Assembly (NCBI GenBank): GCA_036785705.1
Contig: JAWUZG010000013.1
Coordinates: 20,617,001 to 20,681,000, forward strand
Source: Acanthornis magna
Taxonomy: Eukaryota; Chordata; Aves; Passeriformes; Acanthizidae
Direction of reading: 5' to 3'
DNA: 64,000 nt
Shown: piece by piece, positions 38,222 through 49,813 of the stretch
Layout of the letters: each line of letters starts with the position of its first letter
Numbering within the stretch: position 1 is the first letter of the stretch
Notes under the pieces: generated by a model
Told to the model about the DNA's origin: nothing
Seen by the model: only the letters and a program-made list of their open reading frames with translations
The model's database searches: none
Made by a program: the position numbers and the translations under genes

Positions 38222-38797
38222 GGTGATGTCATCCATGGGATGTCCTTGAGAACGTCCCAGCAGATGGACCCGGTGGGTGAGAGCAGCCCAGGAACCCTCC
38301 TGGAGCTGCTGCCCGCCCCAGGAGCCACCAGCAGGGACAGGGACAGGGACACTGGGGTGACTGCAGTCTCGCAAAGGGACTGTCCTAGGTTACATGGAAG
38401 GTGTAACCAAAAGTTACACCTGGGCCTCTGGAGACCAAGGAGACCTTTCCACAAGATCACCATTTCAACAAGAGCACATCCATCACTCCAACGGGACTGC
38501 AGCACCATTGAACTGCACTGCAGCACCACCCTAATGGGGTGCAGGTTGTGTTCTGACTTCGTCTACCTAAACCGTTGTTTCTGTATTATTGCCTTGTTCT
38601 AAATATTAGTAAAGAACAGTTATTCCTTTTCCCATATCTTTGCCTGAAAGCCCTTGATTCCAAAGTTATAATAATTCGGAGGGAGGGGGTTCCCATTATC
38701 CATTCTAAGGGAGGTTCCCACCTTCCTTAGCAGACACCTGTCTTTCAAACCGAGACAGGGACATTTCCCTCTCAATGCTTGGCTGGGTTTGGGACCC
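38222..38797. repeat. 180-bp tandem duplication, unit 2, split by a solo LTR
   Basis: The 5' part of unit 2 is 38222-38380 and its tail resumes at 38763 (ATTTCCCTCTCAATGCTTGG, matching the unit 1 tail). The 38381-38757 segment is an inserted LTR. Similarity ends near GGTTTGGG at about 38792. Confidence 0.88.
38381..38757 (+). mobile_element. Solo LTR of an endogenous retrovirus, 377 bp
   Basis: The element starts TGTCCTAGGTTACATGG and ends AAACCGAGACA, giving TG...CA ends with a TGTC/GACA inverted repeat. It is flanked by a perfect 5-bp target-site duplication GGGAC (38376-38380 and 38758-38762). The empty site is preserved in the neighbouring 180-bp unit, which directly confirms the insertion. 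An AGTAAA poly(A)-like signal near 38608 suggests + orientation. No gag/pol/env sequence is present, so it is a recombinant solo LTR. The family is not identified; a 5-bp duplication fits ERVL- or ERVK-type integrases. Confidence 0.9.
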
Positions 38798-40740
38798 TCC
38801 GAAGAGCCCTCATGTCCCCTCCCCGCACCATGTGCAGGGCAGGGACAGCCCCAAATCCACCAGAGCTGCAGGAAGCTCCACAGCCTGAAGGGCTCCTTCT
38901 GCTTTATTAACACCCCATTAACGAGTCTCACTCCTTCCCCTCGGATAGGGGCAGTTCTTAGACAACACATTGAATTCACACAGAATTAAATTGAAAACTA
39001 AATAATGCTGCAGGTGAAGGTGAAAAATTAACTGAAAAACCCCCAACCACCTAAACCAAGGAAAGGTGTCATAAATGAACCCATGGCCTTTGGTGGCTTC
39101 ATGCAGCTCCTTTGGCTTTTTAAAACCATTCTTTTTTTTATGCTTTTGAGGGCGTTGAGGCGCACACCTGGCAAGTGGAAGAAAACAATACTTCATTAAT
39201 AAAGTGCACTGAAAAACAAAGGGAAACATAGCATTATGAGCCTCAGGAACAGCACCTGCAGTGTTTTGGAAAGCAGCAACATTTTGTCAGGCTCGCTTTA
39301 ACGCTTGTGATTGAGAGGTCTAAAACCTGAAACCTGCTCACTAAAGAGCTGGTCCAGAGCTAAATCCCACCAAAATCAACATGAGCCTTTCCATTGATTT
39401 CAGGGAGATTGGACCAAGGCCAGCGGCGAGAGGACAAAGGCAGAACTTTAAAAATGCTGCACAAAAATATCTTGCCCTTTGTTCCAACAACAACCAGTGA
39501 GACTTTAAAGCCATGTCACGGTCCCTGCACGGGTGCTGAGGCTGTCCCAGAGCTGTGGGTTTGACAATGGTCATAATTTGGATTTCCACTATGAAATACA
39601 CCCAGGCAATTTATATTTAGTAACCCATTGTAAAAATTGTCACATGGAAACATCCCAGAGTCAGTAAAAGAAAGCTTTGCTCCTTTCCAAGTAATACACT
39701 TGATAATGTTTCACTTGAAAAAAACAAAAAACCTAATAACTTTTTTAATAACAATCTGAGGGAACTTGCAGCTGAGAGTTCTCCCGGAGAACATTCAGAC
39801 TCCAAGAATAGGGGGGCTCGAGTTAGAAAAATTATTACCAGTTCTGAACGTTATAAAACCGACATAGTTTCCAGAAAAGGTTGTAAACAAATTTATTAGG
39901 ACCTTTTCTTCCGAGAAATACATTAAAAACAATCAAAGTAAAAAAAAATTAAGTTGGCCACTGAGAAATGTGTCTAGACAAAGCTTCCATTATATGATTT
40001 AACAATCCCTGGCAAATGCTGCTTAAAGATAAAATTGGATTCCTGTCCGGAATATTAATACTTTTATTGCAGAAATATGTGTATTTTAGAGATAAAAGTA
40101 CATATTCATGGACAGATAGATGATGAACATTGAAAATGGCCTGGAACGTGGCTTGTTTTATCAGTGTTTCTCTCTCTGTCAAACAAGTAAATCATTGTTT
40201 TTCAGGTGGAGGCTTCTGATGAGGAGGAAGATGTTCTCATTTTCAGACAAAGGCTTCTGTATTTCCATTTCAACCACTGTCAACACACATTGGTGAGTAG
40301 TTCCTATGGCTGACACAGACAACTTTTGATTACACAATGAGGAGCAGCACTCACAACTTTCCATTTCCAAACAACTCCACATAAATAGTTTGTAAGCTGA
40401 AGTTTGGGCAGAGCTGGAGCGAGCTCAGGAATACAGATCCCAGCTCTATTGTGTTTGACTCATTTCACTGCAGGATCCTCATGGAAATAAAAATGTGACA
40501 TTTTTCCAACATGACAGGAGAGAATTTTGAGATGTTTTCCTAAGCCAGACAAAGGGAAAGCACTGAGCATTAGATCAGCTCCTGTCTTTTTTCCAAGGAG
40601 GAGCGAGGCACCGTTTCATGTTCGGCAGCCAACTCCGAGCTCCACATGGAAACCTGAGCCTCGTGCAAAACACAGGGAATGCTGTCCTCACTTTCCAGGA
40701 ATCCTGGATCTTACATGAGTGGGAGAAAAATTCACCGAGT
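38798..40740. other. Unique intergenic DNA, no gene seen
   Basis: AT-rich single-copy sequence with short, unsupported frames only. Confidence 0.55.
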
Positions 40741-40955
40741 GTCACAGAAACATGGAATGGTTCAGGTGGGAAGGGACCTTAAGGCTCATCCCATCCCACC
40801 CCTGCCATGGCAGGGACACCTCCCACTGTCCCAGGCTGCTCCAAGCCCCAATGTCCAGCCTGGCCTTGGACACTGCCAGGGATCCAGGGGCAGCCACAGC
40901 TGCTCTGGGCACCTGTGCCAGGGCCTGCCCACCCTCCCAGGGAAGGATTTACAGA
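40741..40955 (-). mobile_element. CR1 3'-end fragment
   Basis: GTCACAGAAACATGGAATGG, then GGTGGGAAGGGACCTTAAGG, the core CTCCCACTGTCCCAGGC, ending near CCACCCTCCCAGGGAAGG. Close in sequence to the copies at 28.6 and 46.9 kb. Confidence 0.92.
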
Positions 40956-43900
40956 AGATCAGAACAAGTGGTTGAAGTCTTGGCTTGGTCTCCATCCCCA
41001 GGTGAAGAAATAACTCATTTTGGAAAAGCCACATTGAGCTACTTCAGTCATTTGTGAGCTACCAGGTTAAACAAAATTGATTGGGATTTTCCAGAAGGAA
41101 CTGGACCTGCCACGCCAGGCCAGCTGCAAGGTGTGGAGCTGCCATCCCATCATCTCCCCTGAGAGGGGCTGGACTGAAGACGCTCTCCAAACACAGGGCA
41201 AGAGCAAAGGCTTTGCTCTATGGCACAGCTGATAAAGTCTTTTAAAAGGCACTTTAGGAAACCAATCCTGCTTGGTAGGAAAGTCTGCCAAAGTTTTCAG
41301 TGAGAAATACATTTCAAAACCCAGTTTTGGAGAGCAGCCAGGGAGAGATAATGGCACCACTTGCCCCCAGCCCATGACTATCAGAGCTGCACAATTCCCT
41401 GTGCAGGGTTTGCTGACTGCTTTGGATCAATCTGTTGTCAAAAGTGATGTCAGCTCCTTGCACTACATGCAGCCTCCTGGGCATCCTCCCATCCCTTCCT
41501 AACTTAGTCTTCCAAGGGTTCAGATGGATAAAATTTGGGTAGAGAGTTGATGGGATGCTTTTGTTTTTCCTTCAAAAATTAACATTTTCTATAGGGACGC
41601 CATTTCTGTGAATCCCACCCGGTTCTGTTCCCACAAACTCATTTTCCTCGTTGCTTCAAACACTCCATATTTCAGTAAGCAGTTTTTCAAACCTTATAAC
41701 AGGTGCTGGTACATCATGTCCTCTCCCTGTCGTTTCTCATTGTCATCTCATATCGTTCATCAAAGGATGAGAGGGAACATTGTCTGCAGGCCGAGGAAAT
41801 CATCCAATCTAGCCCTGCCCCAGCGAACGTGTCACTTTTGGCCTGAGGAAAATCACATAATCAGGAGGTGACAGAAGTGGCCTGGTATTCTGAGCTTCTC
41901 AATTTTTGAATGCCTGTCACATTTGAAAAAGCTGCCCTTAGCTCAGCTGCCTCCCCCTTGGAAATGGAGATCCCCCCGTCTCACAAGAGAGAGTTAATAT
42001 TTGTTCAGTGCTTTCAAAATGTTAAGTGCAACATGAGTGCTGAGCCTTATTACCAGAAATAATGGATGTTTGCAACTCCAGCCTGTACTCTTCTGTGCAA
42101 TCATTATTTGGCTTCTAATAAGTAACAGCTTTACCAGAATATAGTCCTGGAAAACATCTTTGGAAAATGCTCTTAATTTTTACCGTGAGCTTGAACACGT
42201 GTCAGATTGAAAACCACAGATGGGCTGGGGTTGATATAGTTAAATTTTATCAACTTTCTGGCAATGATTCATCCCTGACTTCTTACATCCAGCTTTTTGT
42301 ATTGCCAGTGATATTTGAATTTGTCAGAGAGTTTGTAAATTGAGTTCATAATCTCATTTTGAGTGTAGGTATCAAATACACGAAAAATGTACCAATAAAC
42401 ACAAACAGAAAAGCCCCACAACCACATAAACCCTTATGCTGTTGGTTATTTACAGATATTGCAAAGAGGAACAGGTTGCCACAATAGCAAACCATAAGTT
42501 AACTTGTATTTTCTTTGGGCTTGACTGTAAAAATTGCAAAGATATTCTTGAGTCTGTTGCTGTTAAGAAGAATTAAAACCCAGTTTGTGCAGGGAACTGC
42601 TGAAAAATTAACTTTTGTGTGCTTTGGAGTTTACAATGTGACACTCACGTGAGGATCTTCCTGCTGTTAGTATTTCAGTTGGGAATAAAATGCATATTTA
42701 GATCGGGTGAAATTTCGGGCAGCAGAAAGTTGCAGAAACCTGCAATTGCCAAGAGGATTTCAGCTGCCTCAGTCCTGCAGGGATGAACATCCTGGGAAGG
42801 CTGAGGGGTAAATAAATACACTGAACATCCTCCTGGGAAGGGTGAGGGGTAAATAAAACCCTGCAGGGGAAGATCTCATCAGCCAATGCCCAAGACACAC
42901 AATGGCCATGAAATAAAATGTCCCTAAGATGATGCCAGTGATGGTTTTGACAAAAGACCTGCTCTTTATGTAAATGGTATTTATTCAGAGCACACAGTCA
43001 TAGCCACTGACCCACCGTAAAATCTCTCTGCACTTTCTCCCTGAAGAATGTAAAATCCTACACTTTGGCACAATCAGAAATCTGATTTCTCCCTTTTGTA
43101 GATGTGAAGCAGCTCCCATTTATTGTAACATTGTAAAGAACTGCTTATTACAGAGCACAGGATGAAATACCAGGGTATAAACTAAGCTCTATCCATAATA
43201 AACCCGTCCTTCCAAAACCACATCATTTTGGGAACCCCAAAACGTTCACACATTTGCATCTGAACATCCAACCCCTCTGAATAGTCCTTGTTCAGTACAT
43301 CACTTTCAGCAGCACAGTCTGAAGGAACACAACTTATAAACAATCCCTTTCATTATGTACAGCCAAGCCCCATATTTTAGGCGAAAACATAAACACTGTT
43401 TAATAAAAAATTATTACTTAGCAAAATTAGTATCTTTAGCTCCTTTCTGGACTTCTCTCTGAAGGAATAATTAATCACCCTTTAAATCCCTAACAGCCCC
43501 ATAATCTCTGAATATAAAAATTCAAATTCAAGAGGGCAGTAACTGCTGATGGAGTCAGCAGAATGGAAGGAGAGATGTCCCATTTAACCCTTCTGAAAGA
43601 CCCTAAACCAGGGCAATGACTGCAGTGCATGGCCCAGGAGTTAACAAATTCAAACGTTGCCTTTGAACACTTCTGCTGGCAAAGGAAGCCCTGCATACAG
43701 CATGGTGGCCATGCCAAAGGTCATCCTGTTGGGAGAAAAGCTGGAGGCACACCCAGAGATAACCAAAGTGCTTCCATGAAAGTGAGAGGAAGAGTGAAGA
43801 TTACTGAGCACCTTCAAAAACACAGGGGCAAAGCCTGGAAAAGCACCAAACTTCCCTCCAGCTCCTGTCAAACTCTGCCCAGGTTTGTAAACCACACCAA

Positions 43901-46875
43901 GCCACACCTGGGCTGACTGAAGCCAATAGAAAAGTCAAAGGAAATGCACTTTTGGCTTCTTAATTCTCCCTGAAAGTGTCCACTTTCATCTGCAAGAGAT
44001 CCCCAAGTTAATCAGATATATAACAGCACAGCCAAGGCTGAAGTCATTTTTATAACACAAACTCATAAACTTAATTTTATTTCCATTCTGATTCAGAGCA
44101 ATACATTGTAAACCAGAGCATTTATTGGAAGAGTCTTTCCATGAGGTGTAAAAATCTCTTATTTTGTGTACACCCAAACATGGAACATGCAGCCAGTCGT
44201 AGACACAAAGGTCATTCACCCCTAATGGAAATTACAGCAAAAATAGATGATCAGCAGCTGGAATGGAAGCAATAACATTTCCAACTGAATATCCTTAATG
44301 GAAATAGAAAAGCCAAAAAGTTATTACATTATTTTTTATAAGTCCACCCATGTCCTCCCGGGAGGAATATTTCTGAGAAGAATTTGCATTGTGGGTGTAC
44401 GAGAACTACTTATGTGCTTTGTTTGAAAATGCTGAATTTACCTACAAGGCCTGTCAACGAAAAAGAAATTATTACAAAAAACCGTGATATTTAACTGAGA
44501 TGGAACAAACATTCCCCTGGTGTAGTCATCTGCAATAACTATGAAACAAATCTTGATCACATCCGCACATTTACAGAATATCTCTTATTTATTGCAGATC
44601 TGTCTCAAGCAGGGCAGCAGCTCTGTTTCCATTCATCCTTTTGAAAAGATGCTGTGACAAGAATTTCAAACATCATTCATGGCCAAATACTGCATTTGGA
44701 TTTCTTGGAACCAGGAAATGAAAAGGAATGTTGCTTTGCTCCAAGAGAAGTGTCTCCAATCCAATGTGATACATTAAAAAAATCAGATGAGAATCCAAAG
44801 AGTTGACATAAGGATGTGATAAAACTTTCAGGTTTTATGGAAAAAAGTATTTTTCAGTTTCCTCTTAATAAATGAAAAACATACAAGCACAGTGTGAAGA
44901 AATATATTATGCTTAAACATGTAAAATATGTCAGCTTGAACATTTTACAATTTAGTGAAAAATGTTTTTTTCAGGAGGATAGTTTATATTATGTTTGCTG
45001 GAGAAAAAAAAATAAAAATTTTTTATTTTCTCGGTATTACAGTCCAAAAATTATCATTTTTTCCTAGCTGTAAAATCCCAGCACTGGGATATTTATGCTT
45101 TGTGAATTAGAAGTATTTTTTACTGGCTATCAAGATTTTAATGGCATTAGCTCTATTTGTAACACGTTTTCATTAAAACGAGATGTGGAAAGCAGTAAAA
45201 GGAATATAGACCCTCATCAGTAGCAGTGAGGCTTTATGGTGGTCATGGGATCAGCTGTGTTAGATTTGTTACAGATCACGATCAGACAACAGCACAAACC
45301 TCCTCTTTTTCAGTGACATCAACACCAAGTTTGCTATCGAATGGATTTAATATGTAGAGGTTATAAGTAATTCTTTAACTTTCATTTTATTGGATGTGGT
45401 GCTTCCTGCCTTAGGCTTGTGCTTAATCTTGGGTGTATATATAATATAATTGCCATTTAGTGCAGATATCGACGTAAGGTGGGACTAAGGAGAGCCAATG
45501 TATGTGAGGATTTAATGGAACTCTTGGTGAACACCTGAAGAAAGGTTGGCAGCAGCACATTTCTCATGAAGGGAAACACAGTGCTCCCCTGGCCTCCCTG
45601 AAAACAAACAAACACCACAGTCTGACTTTCAGCTGTGAACCCTGAGGCCCAGAAAGGACAGACTGCAGCAATAGCTCATTTATTAACTAATTACAGCCAT
45701 CTGCAGGTTTAAATTAACATCACTGTCCTGCTTTGTGTGCCCTGCTCACACCCCGGACCTGCAAAACCTCCCTAGTTCCACGGAAGTGATTCCTGCTTAT
45801 CAGTGATCTAAATGGAAAGTCAATCAGCGTCCCTGATTCCCAGATTGTTCCAGTAATAGCCTTAAAAATCCCTAAACCACCTGATGCCCGAGCAGCTCTG
45901 CCACTTTGGCTGCATATCTTTAGGAGCACCACTTGTATAAAAGTGCCAAACATTCATCGTTAGAAATAAATATTATTGCTTTGCACTTTCCCTGGTGTGG
46001 AAAAGCAAAGGTGATTACAGGCACAGATCAAGCACAGCTTCACTTAATTCACTTTGATTTGCCTTCTGACAATAAAGGTGTGAAATCAAAGAGCTGCCTT
46101 GTAAGTTGTCTTTGGGAAAGCTCTAATCATTGATCCATTAGTGCAGGATAAAGAGGACAAGCCACGACTTTGAAAACCTTTTGATGTCCTCGCTCCCAGG
46201 CAGAATGCACCAAGATGCAGGAGTTGGCTCCATCACAATTGCCCTGGGATGGTGCAGGACAGCCACAATAAAATCTAGATTAGTTTGAACATGCAGGGGA
46301 TGGCCTGGGAAACAAATCCCAAGGGTGGGAAAGGGAAGGTACATGGAAAGAGGAGCAGACTTCTTCAGGTGTCTGAGTACTTGAGCTCAAAACCTGACAG
46401 TAAAAATGCTGTTGCAAAAACTGGTCCTTTGCCATCCACAACACCAGAAAATAAGAGAGAAAAGAGATTCAACCCTGGACCTATTTTAATCCTTAAATCT
46501 GTGCTCTGGGACTTCCCCTTTGGCAGAGAATTAATCCTACAAATGACAGCCAGTCAGACATTTCACCTCTCTCTATTTCTCTTAAGTGTTATTCCTCTTC
46601 TGTTTCTTGACTTTTACACAGTTTATTTACTATTTCCTAAACACTTTATAAAAATTTTTGCTTTTAAATCACAGTCCTGGGTGTCTCCAAGATTATGGGG
46701 ATTGGGAACAGGAAGTTCATTTCCCTTGCTCATTCTTTTGCAAACACTTATTCCACACTTTAATTAGCCAGGAGATGTTGCATTTGGATGCAGTTTTGGA
46801 CTTAGGTCTAGAAATCATAAGGTTTATAATCTTTATGGACCAGGGAGAATTTGCCCCAAAAGGTGTGCTCAACAC
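40956..46875. other. Long repeat-poor intergenic block, no gene seen
   Basis: Almost 6 kb of AT-rich single-copy DNA. The only repeat seen is the 40-bp duplication at 42.8 kb. Very few frames exceed 100 codons. The lack of CR1 contrasts with the flanks. Confidence 0.55.
42785..42863. repeat. Two-copy tandem repeat of about 40 bp
   Basis: GAACATCCTGGGAAGGCTGA followed by GGGGTAAATAAATACACT is repeated from 42823 as GAACATCCTCCTGGGAAGG with GGGGTAAATAAAACCCT. Confidence 0.85.
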
Positions 46876-47420
46876 TGAATCACAGAACAGTTTGGGTGGG
46901 AAGGGACCTTAAAGCTCATCCAGTGTCACCCCTGCCATGGCAGGGACACCTTCCACTGTCCCAGGCTGCTCTAAGCCCCAATGTTCAGCCTGGCCTGGGA
47001 CACTGCCAGGGATCCAGGGGCAGCCACAGCTGCTCTGGGAATTCCATCCCAGGGCCTCCCCATCCTCACAAGGAAGAATTAATCCCTAATATCCCCTCTG
47101 ACAGCAGCAAGCCATTCCCCCTTGTCCTGTCCCTCCATCCCTTGTCCCCAGTCCCTCTCCAGCTCTCCTGGAGCCCTTCAGGCCCTGCCAGGGGCTCTGA
47201 GCTCTCCCTGTGTCCTTCTCCTCTCCAGGTGAGCACCCCCAGCTCTCCCAGCCTGGCTCCAGCCCTGCAGCAGCTCCGTGGCCTCCCCTGGACTCTCTTC
47301 AGCAGCTCCACATCCTGCTGGTGTTGGATCCAGAGCTGGAGGCAGCTCTGCAGGTGAGATCTCACCTGAGCAGGGCAGAGGGACAGAACTCCCCTTTCCT
47401 GCTGTCCATGGTGTGGGACC
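46876..47420 (-). mobile_element. CR1 LINE 3'-end fragment (about 545 bp)
   Basis: Begins GAATCACAGAACAGTTTGGG and contains CACTGTCCCAGGCTGCTC, CCCTTGTCCCCAGTCCC, AGCAGCTCCACATCCTGC and CAGGTGAGATCTCACCTGAG. It ends about 330 bp before the minisatellite and is among the longest copies here. Confidence 0.93.
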
Positions 47421-47752
47421 AGCCCAGAACCTGAGGTTTTTCTCACACATGTCCCACTCCCACCCACCAGCATCCCCACGCCCTTTTCCCAGGGGTGCTC
47501 CATCAGTTCATCCCCAGCCTGGATCGGTACCGGGGCTTCTCCCGATCCAGCAGCTCCCGCACTTGGCCTTGTTTAACCCCATCATGTCCTTACAGCCCCA
47601 CTTCTGGTGCTCGGCACAGCAACATCCAAACGCACACCCTGCTCCATTATTAAACATCCGCGAAAACTTTGCTTGTTAAAGCTGCACCTCCGGGGAGCAC
47701 TCAGCCAGGAGCGGCGGCTTCGTGCAGGCACAAACTGCGGCATGGCGCAACA

Positions 47753-49506
47753 GGGACACGGCCGGGAACGGCGGGGAGGCACCGGGACACCACCGGGAAC
47801 ACCTGGGACACAACCGGGAACACCTGGGGCACAACCGGGAACACCTGGGACACAACCGGGAACACCTGGGACACGGCCGGGAATGGCGGGGAGGCACCGG
47901 GACACAGCCGGGAACACCTGGGACACAACCGGGAACACCTGGGACACAACCGGGAACACCTGGGACACGGCCGGGATGGGCGGGGAGGCACCGGGACACA
48001 GCCGGGAACACCTGAGACACAGCCGGGAACACCTGGGACACAACCGGGAACACCTGGGACACAACCGGGAACACCTGGGACACAGCCGGGAACACCTGGG
48101 ACACAACCGGGAACACCTGGGACACGGCCGGGAACACCTGGGACACGGCCGGGAACACCTGGGGCACGGCCGGGAACACCTGGGGCACAACCGGGAACAC
48201 CTGGGACACAACGGGGTACAGGCAGGGAATCACCGGGACATAACCGGGAACACCTGGGACACGGCCGGGAACACCTGGGGCACGGCCGGGAACACCTGGG
48301 ACACAGCCGGGAACACCTGGGACACGGCCGGGAACACCTGGGACACGGCCGGGAACACCTGGGACACAACCGGGAACACCTGGGACACAACCGGGAACAC
48401 CTGGGACACGGCCGGGAACACCTGGGGCACGGCCGGGAACACCTGGGGCACAACCGGGATGGGCGGGGAGGCACCGGGACACAGCCGGGAACACCTGGGG
48501 CACGGCCGGGAACACCTGGGACACAACCGGGAACACCTGGGACACAACCGGGAACACCTGGGACACAACCGGGAACACCAGGGGCACAGCCGGGAACACC
48601 TGGGGTACGGCCGGGAACACCTGGGACACGGCCAGGAACACCTGGGACACGGCTGGGAGCACCTGGGACACAACCGGGAACACCTGGGGCACAGCCGGGG
48701 ATGGGCGGGGAGGCACCGGGACACAACCGGGAACACCTGGGGCACAACCGGGAACACCAGGGGCACAGCCGGGAACACCTGGGGTACGGCCGGGAACACC
48801 TGGGACACGGCCAGGAACACCTGGGACACGGCTGGGAACACCTGGGACACAACCGGGAACACCTGGGACACGGCCGGGAACACCTGGGGCACGGCCGGGA
48901 ACACCTGGGGCACAACCGGGATGGGCGGGGAGGCACCGGGACACAGCCGGGAACACCTGGGGCACGGCCGGGAACACCTGGGACACAACCGGGAACACCT
49001 GGGACACAACCGGGAACACCTGGGGCACAACCGGGAACACCAGGGGCACAGCCGGGAACACCTGGGGTACGGCCGGGAACACCTGGGACACGGCCAGGAA
49101 CACCTGGGACACGGCCGGGAACACCTGGGACACAACCGGGAACACCTGGGACACGGCCGGGAACACCTGGGACACAGCCGGGGCACAAGCAGGGAATCAC
49201 CGGGACACAGCCGAGAACACCTGGGACACTGCCGGGAACACCTGGGGCACAGCCGGGAACACCTGGGACACAACCGGGATGGGCGGGGAGGTACCGGGAC
49301 ACAGCCGGGAACACCTGGGGCACGGCCGGGAACACCTGGGGCACGGCCGGGAACACTTGGGGCACAACCGGGAACACCTGGGACACAACGGGGCACAAGC
49401 AGGGAATCACCGGGACACAGCCGAGAACACCTGGGACACGGCCGGGAACACCTGGGACACAACCGGGGAGGGGCGGGGAAGCACTGGGCATACCTGGGAC
49501 ACAACG
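47753..49506. repeat. 21-bp CpG-rich minisatellite (about 80 units) upstream of DOCK1
   Basis: The unit is 21 bp: GGGACACAACC followed by GGGAACACCT. Variants differ mainly at the dinucleotide after CAC (AA, GG or AG) and at GGGA versus GGGG. Spacer-like variants containing GATGGGCGGGGAGGCACC recur, with the GCGGGG core at 47771, 47886, 47980, 48463, 48705, 48925, 49283 and 49473. A segment with CAGGGAATCACC recurs near 48222, 49191 and 49400. The blocks from 48463 and 48925 are nearly identical over about 240 bp and lie 462 bp (22 units) apart, so there is higher-order structure. Each unit has one to three CpGs and two GGG runs. Because the unit is a multiple of three with no stop, long open frames arise on both strands (peptides such as GHNREHL repeated); I treat these as artefacts. 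Confidence 0.95.
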
Positions 49507-49760
49507 AAGGAGGTGTGTGGACTATCACAGGGCAAACACCTAGAGCACAGGCAGGTGGGAGCAGGGAGCCCGCCCCGCCCCGCTCCCTTCGTGCGGGAGC
49601 CCTTGCCGCGGCCGGAGCGCGGGCCCGGGGCGCTGCCGGCGCTGCCGGCGCTGAGGGCGGGCGGCCCGCAGGCGGCGAGGGGCGGCGGGCCGGGCCGGGC
49701 TGGCTCCGCCCGCACCACATGACTCTGCCGTCGGGAGAAACTTTTCCCGTCCCGCGGTCG

Positions 49761-49773
49761 GAAAATGGCGGCG
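49761..49773 (+). promoter_or_regulatory. YY1-type element in the DOCK1 5'UTR/core promoter
   Basis: The sequence AAAATGGCGGC at 49762-49772 matches the classical YY1 core (AANATGGCGGC), about 42 bp upstream of the DOCK1 ATG. In vertebrate CpG-island promoters this motif often sits at or just downstream of the transcription start. Binding is inferred. Confidence 0.55.
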
Positions 49774-49776
49774 TAG
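49765..49776 (+). other. Minimal upstream ORF (Met-Ala-Ala-stop) ahead of DOCK1
   Basis: ATG GCG GCG TAG lies inside the YY1-type element, 37 nt upstream of the DOCK1 ATG. It has A at -3 and G at +4, a stronger initiation context than the DOCK1 start itself. If transcription begins upstream of 49765, it could lower DOCK1 translation or act through reinitiation. If transcription begins within the element it would be absent from the mRNA. Confidence 0.5.
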
Positions 49777-49813
49777 GGAGCGGGGCTCTGGCATCCCGGC
49801 GGCTCCCGGCGCC

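Noticed and set aside
46285..46767. 160-codon frame upstream of the CR1 at 46.9 kb
   Set aside because: No recognised motif, low-complexity hydrophobic end from T-rich DNA, no exon signals.
49560..49720. Bidirectional promoter driving an upstream antisense gene
   Set aside because: The CpG island would permit it, but no exon or donor is recognisable on the - strand and the minisatellite begins immediately; no support from sequence alone.
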